The notes below the pieces were generated by a model. That model did not search any database and was not told the origin of the DNA. It saw only the letters and a list, made by a program, of their open reading frames with translations. Position numbers and translations under genes: made by a program. This document shows, piece after piece, positions 1 to 10,800 of a DNA stretch of 64,000 nt; position 1 is the stretch's first letter, and every line of letters begins with the position of its first letter. Location: positions 61,001 through 125,000 of the forward strand of contig JAPWFG010000074.1 of NCBI GenBank assembly GCA_028015205.1, read 5' to 3'. Source of the DNA: Mytilisepta virgata. Its lineage: Eukaryota > Mollusca > Bivalvia > Mytilida > Mytilidae.

Positions 1-2176
1 AATATTTGAGAAATTTTTGCTTAGTCAGTATTAATATATATTTATGGACTTTTTGCAGCACGTGTTTTTAATATTTATAAATAAATAGACCTTTCCTGTT
101 TTTGGCAATATGAATGTCTCAATTGAAGAACTATGTTGTTGAGCATCATTTGGATATGAACAGACTGGTTTGGTTGCAATTTTCCACCCATGATGACATA
201 AAACAGTACCACAGAAGATATACATCATTCAATAAGCAAGTTTACTGTTTCAAAATACACTGTGAATACATACAACTGCATTTGGTGTCATTCATTTTCT
301 CATCAGAATCCATTATCTTCTATAACTCAAATAACAGATTGAAGATACAAAACTAACTAGCCGGGGAATAAGACAATGAAAACATAGAACAGAATACTTG
401 ATAAACATTTAATCAAACTCAATGAAAAATTATACACACTAATACAAACAGGCATATGATTAACATAAAGAAAAACAATGCTTTAGACATTACAAACTAT
501 CAAAAGCATGATAGATAATCTGCTTCAGGCGAAACACTCTTTGTTTAACCGAGTGGGCCAAGATGGTTATGACAATAAGTAAGACCATATTTTACATGCT
601 GTTACTTAGTTCATATAATAAAGTAGTTGCATGTTTAAATTTTTATAGAAAATACTCTTAGTAGATAAATTTGTGTACTCACAAATTGTTTTTTTTTTAT
701 AAAGCTTGTTTAAAAAAATAAGTTTATTGTTGTAATATTGCAGGTACATGTAGTCCTGGATTATACGTTGGAAGACGATACATCAATCTTCTTGAAAGAA
801 ACCAATCCAGTGTTCTTCTTTCCCACAGGAAATTAATAAATGTGTGAACTCACAAATAGTTGCATTGTTTTTGTTATAAAGCTTGTTTAATAAAATAAAT
901 TTATTGTAACATTTGTAATATTGTAGGTACATGTAATCTTGGTTCAGATGTTGGAAGACGTTACATCATCTTGAAATAAACTAATCCATGGCAAAGGCAC
1001 AGACATCTACAGACTCATGCCAGTTATTGCGAACAGTAGTTAATCTTATCAAACAAATCACACAAGAATAAAAATATCCAAAGAGCCAGGTATAATTGAG
1101 ATCTTGTGTATAAAACTGTTGTTTGATCTTTCCAGAAATGTTTTATTCAGTATTCATTTTGTATTTCAGAAATAGCAGGTTCTAGAATATGGCCAAGGAA
1201 ACTTTTACTTTGCTGGAATTATTCCCTCATTATTGGAACGAGGGAAAACATGCTCAAGTTGGCTATGGTATAATGCTATCCATTCGTGATTCCAGTGAGA
1301 ATATAAACCTGCTTCTCTTCGAAATATTATCTTCATGCACTTCAGAGAATCCAACTATTCAATATCTCAATAATGACTATATCAAAATTGGGAAAAATGT
1401 AACATTGATTTATTGAGTGTTGTTTAACACGAGCTGGTGGTATTTCAGCCAATATCACGGCGAGAAAAGGAAACAAGATCTACTCAAAGACAAGCAAGAC
1501 ACAAATTAAAAAGATATTTTGAGAAACGTTAGATCTTTCAGTCCTCACAACAGGGCTTCAGAAAATTCCTGGTATGAACAGTATAAAACAGCTCAAATTG
1601 ATACTGGAGGTTTATTTTGAGGGTGTATCAGCCAGATATAGATAGCCTATGTTTGAATGATGTCAGCAGGACTACTGGATGGTTGTCATCTTTTGTACAC
1701 ATGTCTAGAAATATAGTTGGGAATGATACCATTTACCATTGCACATATTAATTGTTTGTACCTTTATTACAGCTTGCAACATTAGATGAAAGCCTGACAT
1801 AGAGATAGATTCTATAAACATCAAATGCGGCCATACAAGATTTTCAAAGAAATAATGGAACCGGATTATTCCATCTACTTCAGCACAGAATTTTTTACAT
1901 CAGAAACCGTGTATCATGCCAGCCTGGTGAATGTAGTGCCATATGCAGTTATTCTACGAGAAACGTACACTATTTAGGTGAAACAACAAGTGTATCAAAC
2001 AGTTTTTCCAAACCTTTCCATTAATTGTTTAAGGCAACAATTTTTTTTATTTTGAAAAATGCTTTTCTTGCTTTCCATTAAATGACGATAATCCATTTGC
2101 CGTTAGTCGCATTCAATAAACGTACCTAACCATACTATTATATAGCTTATTCTAGAGACGAAGTTTTGCCAAGACT
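1..2176. repeat. Left arm of a long inverted repeat
   Basis: Read in reverse complement, this stretch matches 49395-49840 joined to 59199-60665. The match runs from the first base of the window to about 2176, so the arm may extend beyond the window. Compared with the right arm it carries roughly 400 extra bases (about 862-1265), which include a second diverged copy of the 743-830 segment (GGAAGACG...TACATCA). The inner end (2143-2176) is a short piece of LINE coding sequence also present at 49393-49430. At 1809-1812 it keeps the uninterrupted ATTC site that in the right arm is split by the LTR retrotransposon. A 75-codon ORF at 1189-1416 gives no recognisable protein, and I see no convincing gene here. 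Confidence 0.85.
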
Positions 2177-2240
2177 GACTTTAATTAAATGCTCTCTCAC
2201 TTGTGGTAGAGATAATACTGTGGATTTAATTAGCTTCCTA

Positions 2241-2261
2241 CCCGTAGGTAGAAGTTCCGAG
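2241..2261 (+). repeat. Element 1 left terminal inverted repeat
   Basis: It begins CCCGTA and ends AGAAGTTCCGAG. It pairs with 30030-30050, the only mismatches being the three bases after CCCGTA. The outer flank ends in TA. Confidence 0.75.
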
Positions 2262-2440
2262 CTACTAACAATTTTCACACGGAAATGATTCGTAATAACA
2301 TGGAAGCATTCGGAATAATACGGAATGATACGGAAAAGTATAAAATTCCGAATGATTCGGAAGATTTGTAATTCGGAAGTAATCCACAATCATTCGGAAC
2401 TATTCGGATTCTCTTTTTGTCATTCGGAAAAGACTTTGAA
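2254..2440. repeat. Element 1 left subterminal ATTCGGAA array
   Basis: About seven near-perfect ATTCGGAA/ATTCCGAAT words in both orientations lie within 190 bp, with degenerate versions (TACGGAA, TTCGTAA). The array is followed at about 2450-2500 by TGTTGGACTTAGAAA-type repeats, which recur at the left end of element 2 (30400-30460). Short repeated words near the ends are a hallmark of CACTA elements, where they bind the accessory protein. Confidence 0.75.
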
Positions 2441-3233
2441 ATTTTTACAAGTGTTGGACTTAGAAAATTTTCTGCATGTAGGACTTAAACAATATTTTCA
2501 ATGTGAACTAAAATTGCAAAATTTTATGCATGTTTGATTGAAAAGAAAAAACCAACCATCTAACCTAAAAATATTTAGGCATATGCATAAAACCAAGCCA
2601 AAATAGTTTAAAAAATATTTAATAATTGTATAAAAAGCTAGAGGCTGACATGAATGTGCATGGTACATTTTACACTTACTCTATCTTTAAACAGACCAAA
2701 AAAATGTTAGAAATTTGAAACATAATAGATAATGAAAGGGCAAAATGTTAGAAGTTTGAAATATAATTGATGAGAAAAGGGCAATAACTCAAATATCAGT
2801 CTTCTGATTTTTTGTTTAATATTGCAAGGTAGACAGACCTCAATATGGCAAAGGCAAACATTTTGAAATTAACACTTAACCAATACATGTATATTAATGT
2901 TTTTTTAAATAAGAAATAGTAAAAAAAAGAACAAAGGGGCAATTACTCCAACAAGGGTCTTCATATTATCTACAAAATTGCACAATCAATCACCTCAATC
3001 TTTTATTACTTTTGTAATAAAAGACAAAAAACATAACAACTTTGACAATTTGACAAATAAAGGACAAGAACTCTGTTATGGGTTTTCAGATTTCTTCAAA
3101 AACACACAGTACATGTAGGTAGATTTTAAAATGGCAATTGCAACATTTTGCAATGTACACTTAAACTGTCTTTTTTGTTTTTTAAATAAAAAGGTGAAGT
3201 GTTAAAACCTTGAAATACTTGACAATGTAATGT
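2441..3233. other. Element 1 3' flank of the transposase, no gene
   Basis: AT-rich sequence with short imperfect tandem duplications (GGGCAAAATGTTAGAA... at about 2690-2780) and homopolymer runs. It should hold the transposase 3' UTR (minus strand). No open frame of interest was seen. Confidence 0.5.
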
Positions 3234-3342
3234 TTAATCTCTCTCTATAAAATTGGGAAAACGTCCAACTATCTGTTGTCTTTTAATTTCCATGTGTACT
3301 AATGGTTCTCCAAGCAATGGTGTTGGAACGAGGATGTTTTCT
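3234..3342 (-). CDS. Element 1 transposase conserved last exon
   Basis: A 109-bp exon after a TTTTTTTTCAG acceptor. It encodes ENILVPTPLLGEP...VGRFPNFIERD and a TAA stop. Element 2 carries the same 109-bp exon at 32187-32079 with the ending VGQFPNFVERD. The identical length and shared phase show this is the true C-terminus. Confidence 0.85.
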
Positions 3343-6300
3343 CTGAAAAAAAATATGTACATGTAATATATATAAATCCACATACTGAATGAATTAAAAA
3401 TGTTACCAATAAACAAGTGTGGACCAAAATGGATGTCTCGCCTGTTGGCACATGGATCGTGGAGTTAAGGTAAAAAAAAATAGATATATTCAGAGAAACT
3501 TAACGTGGTCACTAGCTTGTGAAATTGACATGAATTACCCAACACCAAGCACATACATTTTTTACATGTACCAAATATCATTGACCTACCACTTATAGTT
3601 ACTGAGAAATGGATCTAATCAGAGAAACTTAATGAGGTCATTAGACCCTGAAATTGAGGTCAAGGACAAAAGTCATATGTCAGACTGACATGTATTACAA
3701 AAGACCAAGCTACATACCAAATATCATTGACCTACCACTTAAAGTTATTGAGGAATTGATATAATCAGAGAAACTTAATGTGGTTGCTGGAGCATGCAAT
3801 TGAGGTCAAGGTCACATGATATTGTGTCCATCAGGTAGCACTCAATTAGTACTACCATGGACCAAATATGATGTTCCTACATCAAAGGGTTTTTAAAATA
3901 CAATGTATCCTATATTAAGTAAAAGTTTATGCCATCGCACTGAATTTGTAAATATCCTCAGGGACTTACTGTCCTCCCGCAGTGGCATCAAACAAGTGGT
4001 TGTAAAACAATGATATTGAGGTTAATTTACCATACATTTGAACTTTCTGTTTGTTTTAAATTTTTTCTTACATTTTGTCCTTTATTTCATTTTCTTCTGA
4101 AAATGCCTGTACCAAGTCAGGAATATGACGACAGTCAGTCGTTCTGTAGATTTCTCGATCTTGTCAGTCCTATCAACTTTACACTTTTGGACATTTCCCT
4201 TGGGTTCAGTATTTTGTTACTACTTTTATTTACACGTTCTACTTTGCCATGTAATTTCGTTCATAATTTTCTTGATTATTCCTAAATGGATTAATTTGTG
4301 TTTCAGTATTCATTTGAGGAAACTAGTTTAACCATATGGCTGTTGTTTGCTAGTGCTGGTACCAGAACTGGCTGTCCCAAGTTCCTATATATTGTTTTTA
4401 ATGTTTTTTTTTTTGCAGAGTTCTTTTGTGAATGGTAATCTGTTGTTAAAGTTGTCTTTCATTGTCAATGTTTCAATTGTTATCAATTTTTTTATTTGTT
4501 TTCTTACTGATGGACTTATTTGTACTTTAGGTTGTACTTATCGGACTGATGCCTCAATTGTAATAACATTGAGAATATAATCATAATAATGTAAATACAT
4601 GTACCTTCTTAATTCAATAATTTCAAGATGAGGCACTCTTCCTGGAATCACATTGGAAACTCTGGAAAACCCATCACCTACTGCAAAGGTCTTGCGAAGG
4701 TTGGAACTATGCAAATAATACTTCACTTGTATAACACTGCAGTCATTAAACTCATTTTGCAGTAAAATAGTGTAGGAATTCCTTTGTTTTACTTTACCAC
4801 AGGACTGACTGTAGAAAACAAAACTGTTTCTTTGAATTTTTACAGCCTTGAATATAACTAACTGTTCCAAAGTGACAGTGGTAACATTCAAGAGATCAGA
4901 CATCTGTTGTTGTAAATTAGGATCAACTTGATTAATTCTTACTAATGGCTTCATGACACTACACTGATCTCCAATCTCCAAGTTATCATTCCCTATCTTT
5001 TGATGCGACCTGTTTATTTCTCTTAAGAGTTCTTTTACTTTCCCATCTGTTAGGCTCCTAAGCTCTGTTTCAATTATCTTTTCACTCTGAATTGCCCAAT
5101 ACACCTCTCCACAAACATTGCCTTTCCCATGTATGGATTTGAATATTTCTCCATTAAATGACTCAAAAGCAAAACAGGAAAAGGTCCATAATGGACCCCA
5201 ATCTTCAACAATTTTCACTATATGGCTAAGATTATGTACATTAAGACCGCTCACAGCATTTCCGTAAAGTTGTGCAATACATTTATAAAAAGTTTCCAGA
5301 AGCAAATCTGCTCTTCTAAGGTCTTGTTCAGTTATTCTTTGCTGTAGCAATAAGAATGTCGCTTCAACTAGGCAAGAAAAATGGTCCAAGTATGTTTTTG
5401 GCAAGAAATCTTTCAGACATGGCAAAGCATAAAACAGAAGAAAAGATCTAAATTCTGAGGCTTTCCAATGGTTGATGTTATTTTCAATTTTCCTTGGTAA
5501 TCGATGGATCAAGTAAGGAACTTTAAAACTTTTCAAAATTTTGTCAATGTCTTTGATCTTGTGTCCTATGAAAAACGGTTCTTGATAGCTTGATCCAGAA
5601 GTCCAGAGAGTCAATAATTTTTTGACAATTCCAAGTAAAAATCCGTGCATGTAATCTACAGTACAATTTTCTTGGAAACTGGTAAAAGGAAGATGCTTCA
5701 AAATAGATCTTCCAATGAATCCACAAACTGGTTTTTTTTTCTCAACTGCTTCCAAAACATTTTGTTCAATGGAGTCTTTTGTTCGAAACTTGGGCTTTTC
5801 TTCTCCAGATCTGTAAGGAAAACAACGTGTGTGTCCCTTTCCACTTTTAACTACAAGTCCAGGCTCCTCACAAAAAATGCATGCAGCTATGCCATTGTGT
5901 TGTGTCATGTTAAACATGCATGCCCTTGCTTGCAAGTCCATTGTTATGGTAGTGACAAGCACATAAATAGTTTTCTCACCAGACATCACATTTATATTAA
6001 GTCCTTTGTTATATAATGTTAACAGCTCTTTGACAAAGGGAAAGAAAAAGGTATTCATCTTTGGTTTTCCTTGCCCTTGCCACAGTCCCCATAGTATCAT
6101 ATTCTTCCTCAAAAACCTAAGAACTGGTGGTAATTCATTAATTACTAAATACACTGGCCATAATGAAACTTTTGAGAATTTAAATAATGAAACGCCATCT
6201 GTGAACATTGTTAAAGTAACTGTTAAATCCTTGCAAATCTTTTTCATTTCCTTGTATTTTTTCCCATCTACAATATCATGAATACCATCATTCACATTAC

Positions 6301-7839
6301 CTCTTCTCAGAGAGGTTAGGATCATTTCCCAGTTATTTTCATTTTCAACAATTTCCCTCAATTGTAAATTCAAGTCCCCAGTCACAAAAAAGTGTTTTCC
6401 ATGGCCTTTGGTTTCATCTTTGTACCTCAATCCTTTACAATTAGGTGTTCCACAGTGATCAATCTCTTTTTCATCTGGAAACAAGGCTCCACATATATCA
6501 CAAGAGTCATAATACTTTATGAAGCCAGTTGCAAAACCAAGCTTTCTTTTCACTTGATTGACATTTGTTTCACACAAATTTTTCTCTGGAAGATGTATGT
6601 TAATAAGTCTCATCAGCTGAGAAAATGCTATTCCCGACAAATGATTTTTGGTTGAATAAGCACAGAGAGATAACAAATGTTCCTTGTGGGAAATATTTGA
6701 TGAGTAGAGAGTTCCATTTGGCGGCAGCACATACAAGGGCACACTGTCTGCTGTCTCTTCTTCAACACAATCCTCATTTTCAGAAAAACTGTTACATACA
6801 TAATCCTCAAATTCATTTTCTGAATTTGCCTCATTTTCTGAATTTGAATCAACATGATCAATATCCATATCCTCTGTCTCAAAACAATCAAACTGTAAGA
6901 TCTCTTGAATGGTATTGCTATTATTCTGAGAATTAGAGGTTGGAGAATTTACTGATGTGATGTCCTGACTGTTTTCTTCTTGAAGACTGATATAATCTTC
7001 CATTTCATTAAGTGAGGCTGCTGAGGCTTGATCAAAGGTTTCATATACAGGTGTCTCGCCCATCTCTCTATAAGTACAATATTAAGGCAATTCAAAAGGT
7101 AGTATATTTTTAATTGAATAAAATATCAAAATGTCAAACAAATGCTGTAAACATGGAATTTTGCATGGGGGTAATTTTTGCTTACTTCACAATAACAATA
7201 TTTCTGCATATACTTACTACGCACATTTATTCCAAATCCCTTAATTTTTCATTTATATTACATTTTTAAATGTACATTTTGCAATTGTAATTAAATTTGT
7301 TTGTGGATCCAATGCTCAGTTATCAAGGTTGTTTATAGACAATAAAGGTAAATGTACAATGTATAATGTACCCTTGATATGTTTGCATCTAAAATTTTAA
7401 TTTGTTGACAAGTCTTATATGACTGAAAACTAATTTAAGGCCAAAAGAAAATATAGTCTTGTTTCCTGCTAGCTGGCCAAAAAACATAGGGTAGGTAAGT
7501 CCGAAAATTATTCTATTCTATCTTTTATTATATTTTTTTCTCTGGTAAAGCCTCCAAAACAAACGGTGTTCATATTTGTTAGAACTGTTCTCACACAAAA
7601 TTTCTTATTTTCTTATCATTTACTTATCAATTTTTCAAACAAATACATACCGAGACTTTTTAGACATTCTCCATTTTGTTGTCTTTGGTATATTTGGTTG
7701 ACTTTCACCATCATCATAATCATATTGTTTGTATCTTTTCACTGGGTTTCCAGCTAGAAAACAAGAATTTTTTTAATTGGACTAAAACAATATATGTATC
7801 TGAAGTTTCAGTAACTGGGAACTTATTTGAAAAGAAAGC

Positions 7840-7870
<31 letters not shown>

Positions 7871-10505
7871 CACAAAACAATAATTCATATCATTTGTATA
7901 TGATAGCAAAAGTTTTATCATGGTATATATGCTAGGCCTAATCTCAGTGATTGTGTACATTTAGTTTTATCTAATAACTTTTGTGTTAGTATAAACAATA
8001 TTTCATTCATGAAACATACATAATATACTGTAGATTCATTTATCCTCGTGTGTATCATAACATCATAACACTTCATTTCGGAAGACCTGGATTAAATAAC
8101 ATATTTCTGATTTCAGATGTTATTATCTTCGTAATCAAAATTGTTCAAATACAAATATGCTACCTCTGATGGAATGGATAGACCACAGATGAGTTGTTAA
8201 TGTCTGTTTTCTGCTTAGTTGTTTTCTACATGACTCAATGGGACATAACCATATACCATTCTGCAGACAATTCTGAAGTTCCTCAGGGGACATAACATTA
8301 ACTGGATCATCCTGTAAATCATAAAACTAGTATTAAACAATATATTCAATTACAAAACAAGTGTGGACCCAAACAGATGTCTTGTCTGTCAGCATATGGA
8401 TCGCAGAGTTAAGGTAAAAAAGACACAAGGCAAAAGAAATGTAATGTACTACCAAAAACCAACCTAATACCACTTTTAGCTATTGACAAAATGGATCTAA
8501 ACAGAGAAAATTGCTGTGGTCACTAGACCATGAAATTGAGATCAAGGACAAAACTCATTACAGACTGACATAAACTACCTAAAGACCAAGCTATATACCA
8601 AATATCATTGACCTACCACTCATAGTTAATGAGAAATGGACCATGCAATTGAATTCAAGGTCACATGATTTTGTGTTTGTCGGGTAGCAATCAATTAGTA
8701 CTTCTATTGGTCCAAAAATGATGTTTCTACATCAATAGGTTTTCAGAATAACCAATTATTTAGTAAAAGTTTATGGCGTTGTCGCTGCCATCATACTTTA
8801 CCACCTACGTCTCGATTTCCGTGTGTGTGAGACAAAGTCCCCTTTAACTGACAAGCGGAAGCAAACCAAAGGACAGTAACTTATGAAATTGTTGTAAAAT
8901 ACCAACAAACAAACGTGCTACAGTATTCAAATACGCTGGAGTAGTCAATTCATTTTTTACAGAACATCACAAAAACTGACCTGGATACTGACAGTTATTT
9001 TGTTGGTGAAAACTATGGTTCTCAACCCCCTTAAAAAACTCCTTGGATGATAAAATGCCCTGGACTTCGATAAAAATACTGCAATCCAACAATATACGGA
9101 GAACTTTCATCCATGTGCACATTACTCCAGCAATGCTAGAGGTGGATGGCATGTTATATTTTGACTGTGAGCCATCCTAACCTCTAGCAGCTGAATCAAC
9201 AAAATCCACCACAAAATTTGAAATTATAAATAAATTTATAAATCCATGATTGATGAATGAATTCTTTTCAGTTGCATATAAAATATGTGAACTTGCCATT
9301 TCAGAGGTCATAAATGCCATTATAATACAATAATCCCAAAGAAAAACATTGTGCTGTCAAATGTTTTGAATTTGTCCGCTTTCATTTGTACAGTATTGTA
9401 TATGATTTGTAAATGTAAATTACAGAATGAGATTTAAATCTCTGACAAACTAAGTTTCAACAAAGCTTTCTACTATTAATTTGTTTCACTTTTTTTTATT
9501 TCATAAAATTATTTACCCCAGATGAATATTTAAATTATTGAAAATAGGGGTAATAACAAAATTACCGAACAGGGCTGTCAAAGGCCGAAATCGAAGGACA
9601 TGAAGACAAAGCAAGTGTACAACCACCAGAAAAATTGATTACCACAATGGTCCTGACTTGGTACAGGCATTTCGTAAGAAATGGTGGGTTAAACCGGTTT
9701 TATGGTGTGCCAAACCTCCCCCTTCCAAATGGAGAGGATTTGAGCTAGATTTAGCTAATTGTTAATTTATCTGGATTTATGATTGAAACAGAAATTTATG
9801 TTCATAATTTTCACTTATTTACCATATTTAAAATGTTTGGCATGCTTACAACTAGAAAATTGATCTCCTAATGACTTTTGAAGTTCCAACTGAAATACAG
9901 GCCGGAACTTGCCCGTTGAAAAATGGCTTTTGGAAGTAAAGAGGTTGGAGTTTGGAGGAACAGAATTCCAACCTCTTACGTTGATGAAGAATGTGCACGT
10001 GTGCAGTTTACAGTGCTAGCCTAATCAGCTACTAATGGTCTAGTGGGGGACTGATAGTTTAATACTAGTCAGCGAGTAGTTCTCAACAGGCAGCGATTCA
10101 ATCCATGTTTTTGTTATACAATCAAAAGAGTAACTTCCCCCAATTGTCACTTTTGAAGAACATATTTCCAACTTCAATTTCAAAGTTTCATTTGAAAAAA
10201 TAAACGAGTGTTCATTGACGAAATATACAGTGGCGAAAACTACTTGCATGGAGAGATCTGCTCCCTGACCTGAGTAGATTCCGTCATTTGATCATTCATC
10301 ACAGGGCAAGCGGTTTGTTGCTAAAATCTGGAGCACCATACACATTTGCATACTACTTAGTAAATCAATAAAAAGTAGATATATTCGAGGCCAAAAATTA
10401 TTTAGTAAAAACAACTTGAACAGAGCGTTTGTCTTTGATTGTGCCAATTGTGGTGTGAACACCACTTTCTTCTTTTATAACACTTCTGTATACCTGCTTG
10501 TTCAT
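3234..10505 (-). CDS. Element 1 transposase, CACTA/EnSpm (TNP2-like), five exons
   Basis: This gene presumably encodes the DDE-type transposase that cuts and joins element ends. Minus-strand exons by splice signals and phase: 10505-10494 (ATG plus three codons, ending CAG/GTATAC), 8311-8164, 7753-7651, 7067-4605 and 3342-3234 (stop TAA). The phases match at every junction and the joined frame is 944 codons plus stop. Exon 2 holds a C2H2 finger (C-x4-C-x12-H-x4-H). Exon 3 is basic then acidic, and exon 4 carries the catalytic region. All junctions from exon 2 onward have counterparts in element 2. The first exon is the least certain: an in-frame TGA lies upstream, so the first ATG is 10503-10505. 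The start faces the BEN gene across about 280 bp. The frame is intact, so the protein could be functional. Confidence 0.85.
3420..3900 (+). repeat. Interspersed repeat in transposase intron 4
   Basis: It shares long stretches with 8360-8780 in the same orientation: ATGGATCG...GAGTTAAGGTAAAA, then CCAAATATCATTGACCTACC, then CAATTAGTAC. Internally the segment with ATCATTGACCTACCACTTA occurs twice. It is non-coding and looks like an old interspersed repeat copied to two introns. Confidence 0.6.
3950..4560 (+). repeat. Bivalve-type interspersed repeat in transposase intron 4
   Basis: T-rich sequence with GAAAATGCCTGTACCAAGTC and CCATATGGCTGTTGTTTGC words. I recognise these as a common bivalve interspersed repeat; related text occurs at 27330-27600 and 37660-37920. 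Short open frames across it are not conserved genes. Confidence 0.45.
4605..7067 (-). CDS. Element 1 transposase catalytic exon
   Basis: This long exon (open frame 4538-7063, spliced at 4605) starts with an acidic Ser/Asn/Glu-rich linker (first ~105 residues of the frame). A Cys cluster follows near residues 188-209 (CDIC...CGTPNC). The region homologous to plant TNP2 comes next: FTDGVSLF (Asp 289), WPVYLVINELPP (about 302-313), TMDLQAR (Asp 376), a CIFCEEPG Cys pair near 395-398, DYMHGFLLGI (Asp 470) and a late FESFNGE acidic motif (about 633-639). FTDG and the later acidic residues are candidate catalytic positions; I cannot assign the triad without an alignment. The conserved part ends at ELRR, where the donor AAGAAG/GTACAT lies. 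The remaining codons to 4538 are intronic read-through. Confidence 0.88.
7651..8311 (-). CDS. Element 1 transposase exons 2-3 with C2H2 zinc finger
   Basis: Exon 8311-8164 begins after a TTTACAG acceptor and encodes a peptide with LCPIESC...H...H, a single C2H2 finger likely to bind DNA. It ends in phase 1 (AGAG/GTAGC). Exon 7753-7651 (acceptor TTCTAG, donor TCTCG/GTATG) encodes the basic stretch GNPVKRYKQYDYDDGE and ends in phase 2, fitting the main exon. Element 2 has the same two exons with the same phases (37526-37385 and 36230-36146), the best evidence that these short exons are real. Confidence 0.8.
8360..8790 (+). repeat. Second copy of the 3420-3900 interspersed repeat
   Basis: It begins GTGTGGACC with GAGTTAAGGTAAAAAAG and contains CCAAATATCATTGACCTACC and CAATTAGTAC blocks in the same order as 3420-3900. 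It lies in transposase intron 1 (8312-10493). Confidence 0.55.
8800..10421. other. Rest of transposase intron 1, no gene
   Basis: It contains a repeat-like block at about 9555-9720 (AACAAAATTACCGAAC ... CAATGGTCCTGACT) resembling 31050-31160, otherwise AT-rich sequence. No supported coding exon was seen on either strand. Confidence 0.45.
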
Positions 10506-10800
10506 GCTGATGAGTTTTAAAGCACTCGGATTGCTAATCTGTGCGTTCAAAGAGGCATTAGTGTGAATAATTTGAGTAAAGCAAAGCGAGTTTTGCTGTC
10601 TCTCCAAAGTGGTCAAAGTCAATCAAACGCGTTCATTGAATATAGGATTTACTTTATTATAAACATCGCAGTGATTGAGACTATGATTATAGTATACTTC
10701 CGCTAGGACTAACCAATCAAATAACGAATTTCAAAAGACTCGCGCTTAAACAGAAAGATAACAGCATACTTTGAAGATCAACACCATGTCAAAATTTTAC
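10494..10800. promoter_or_regulatory. Divergent promoter between transposase and BEN genes, element 1
   Basis: The transposase ATG (10503-10505, minus) and the BEN ATG (10786, plus) are about 280 bp apart. The interval holds ACCAATCAAAT (CCAAT box at 10713), which is also present at a similar distance from the element 2 BEN ATG (39106). The BEN ATG has an ACACC context. The whole interval is copied at 16282-16588 and 22070-22376 by the triplication. I see no clear TATA box. Confidence 0.5.

Noticed and set aside
4538..4604. C-terminal residues of the long element 1 transposase frame beyond the ELRR position
   Set aside because: Homology to element 2 stops exactly at a GT donor in both elements and resumes in a conserved 109-bp last exon, so these codons are intron read-through.
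10398..10622. 74-codon minus-strand frame upstream of the transposase, also at 16069-16410 and 21857-22198
   Set aside because: It has no ATG before the internal Met at 10503-10505, and beyond CAG/GTATAC it reads into intron. Only the last four codons before the donor are kept as exon 1.
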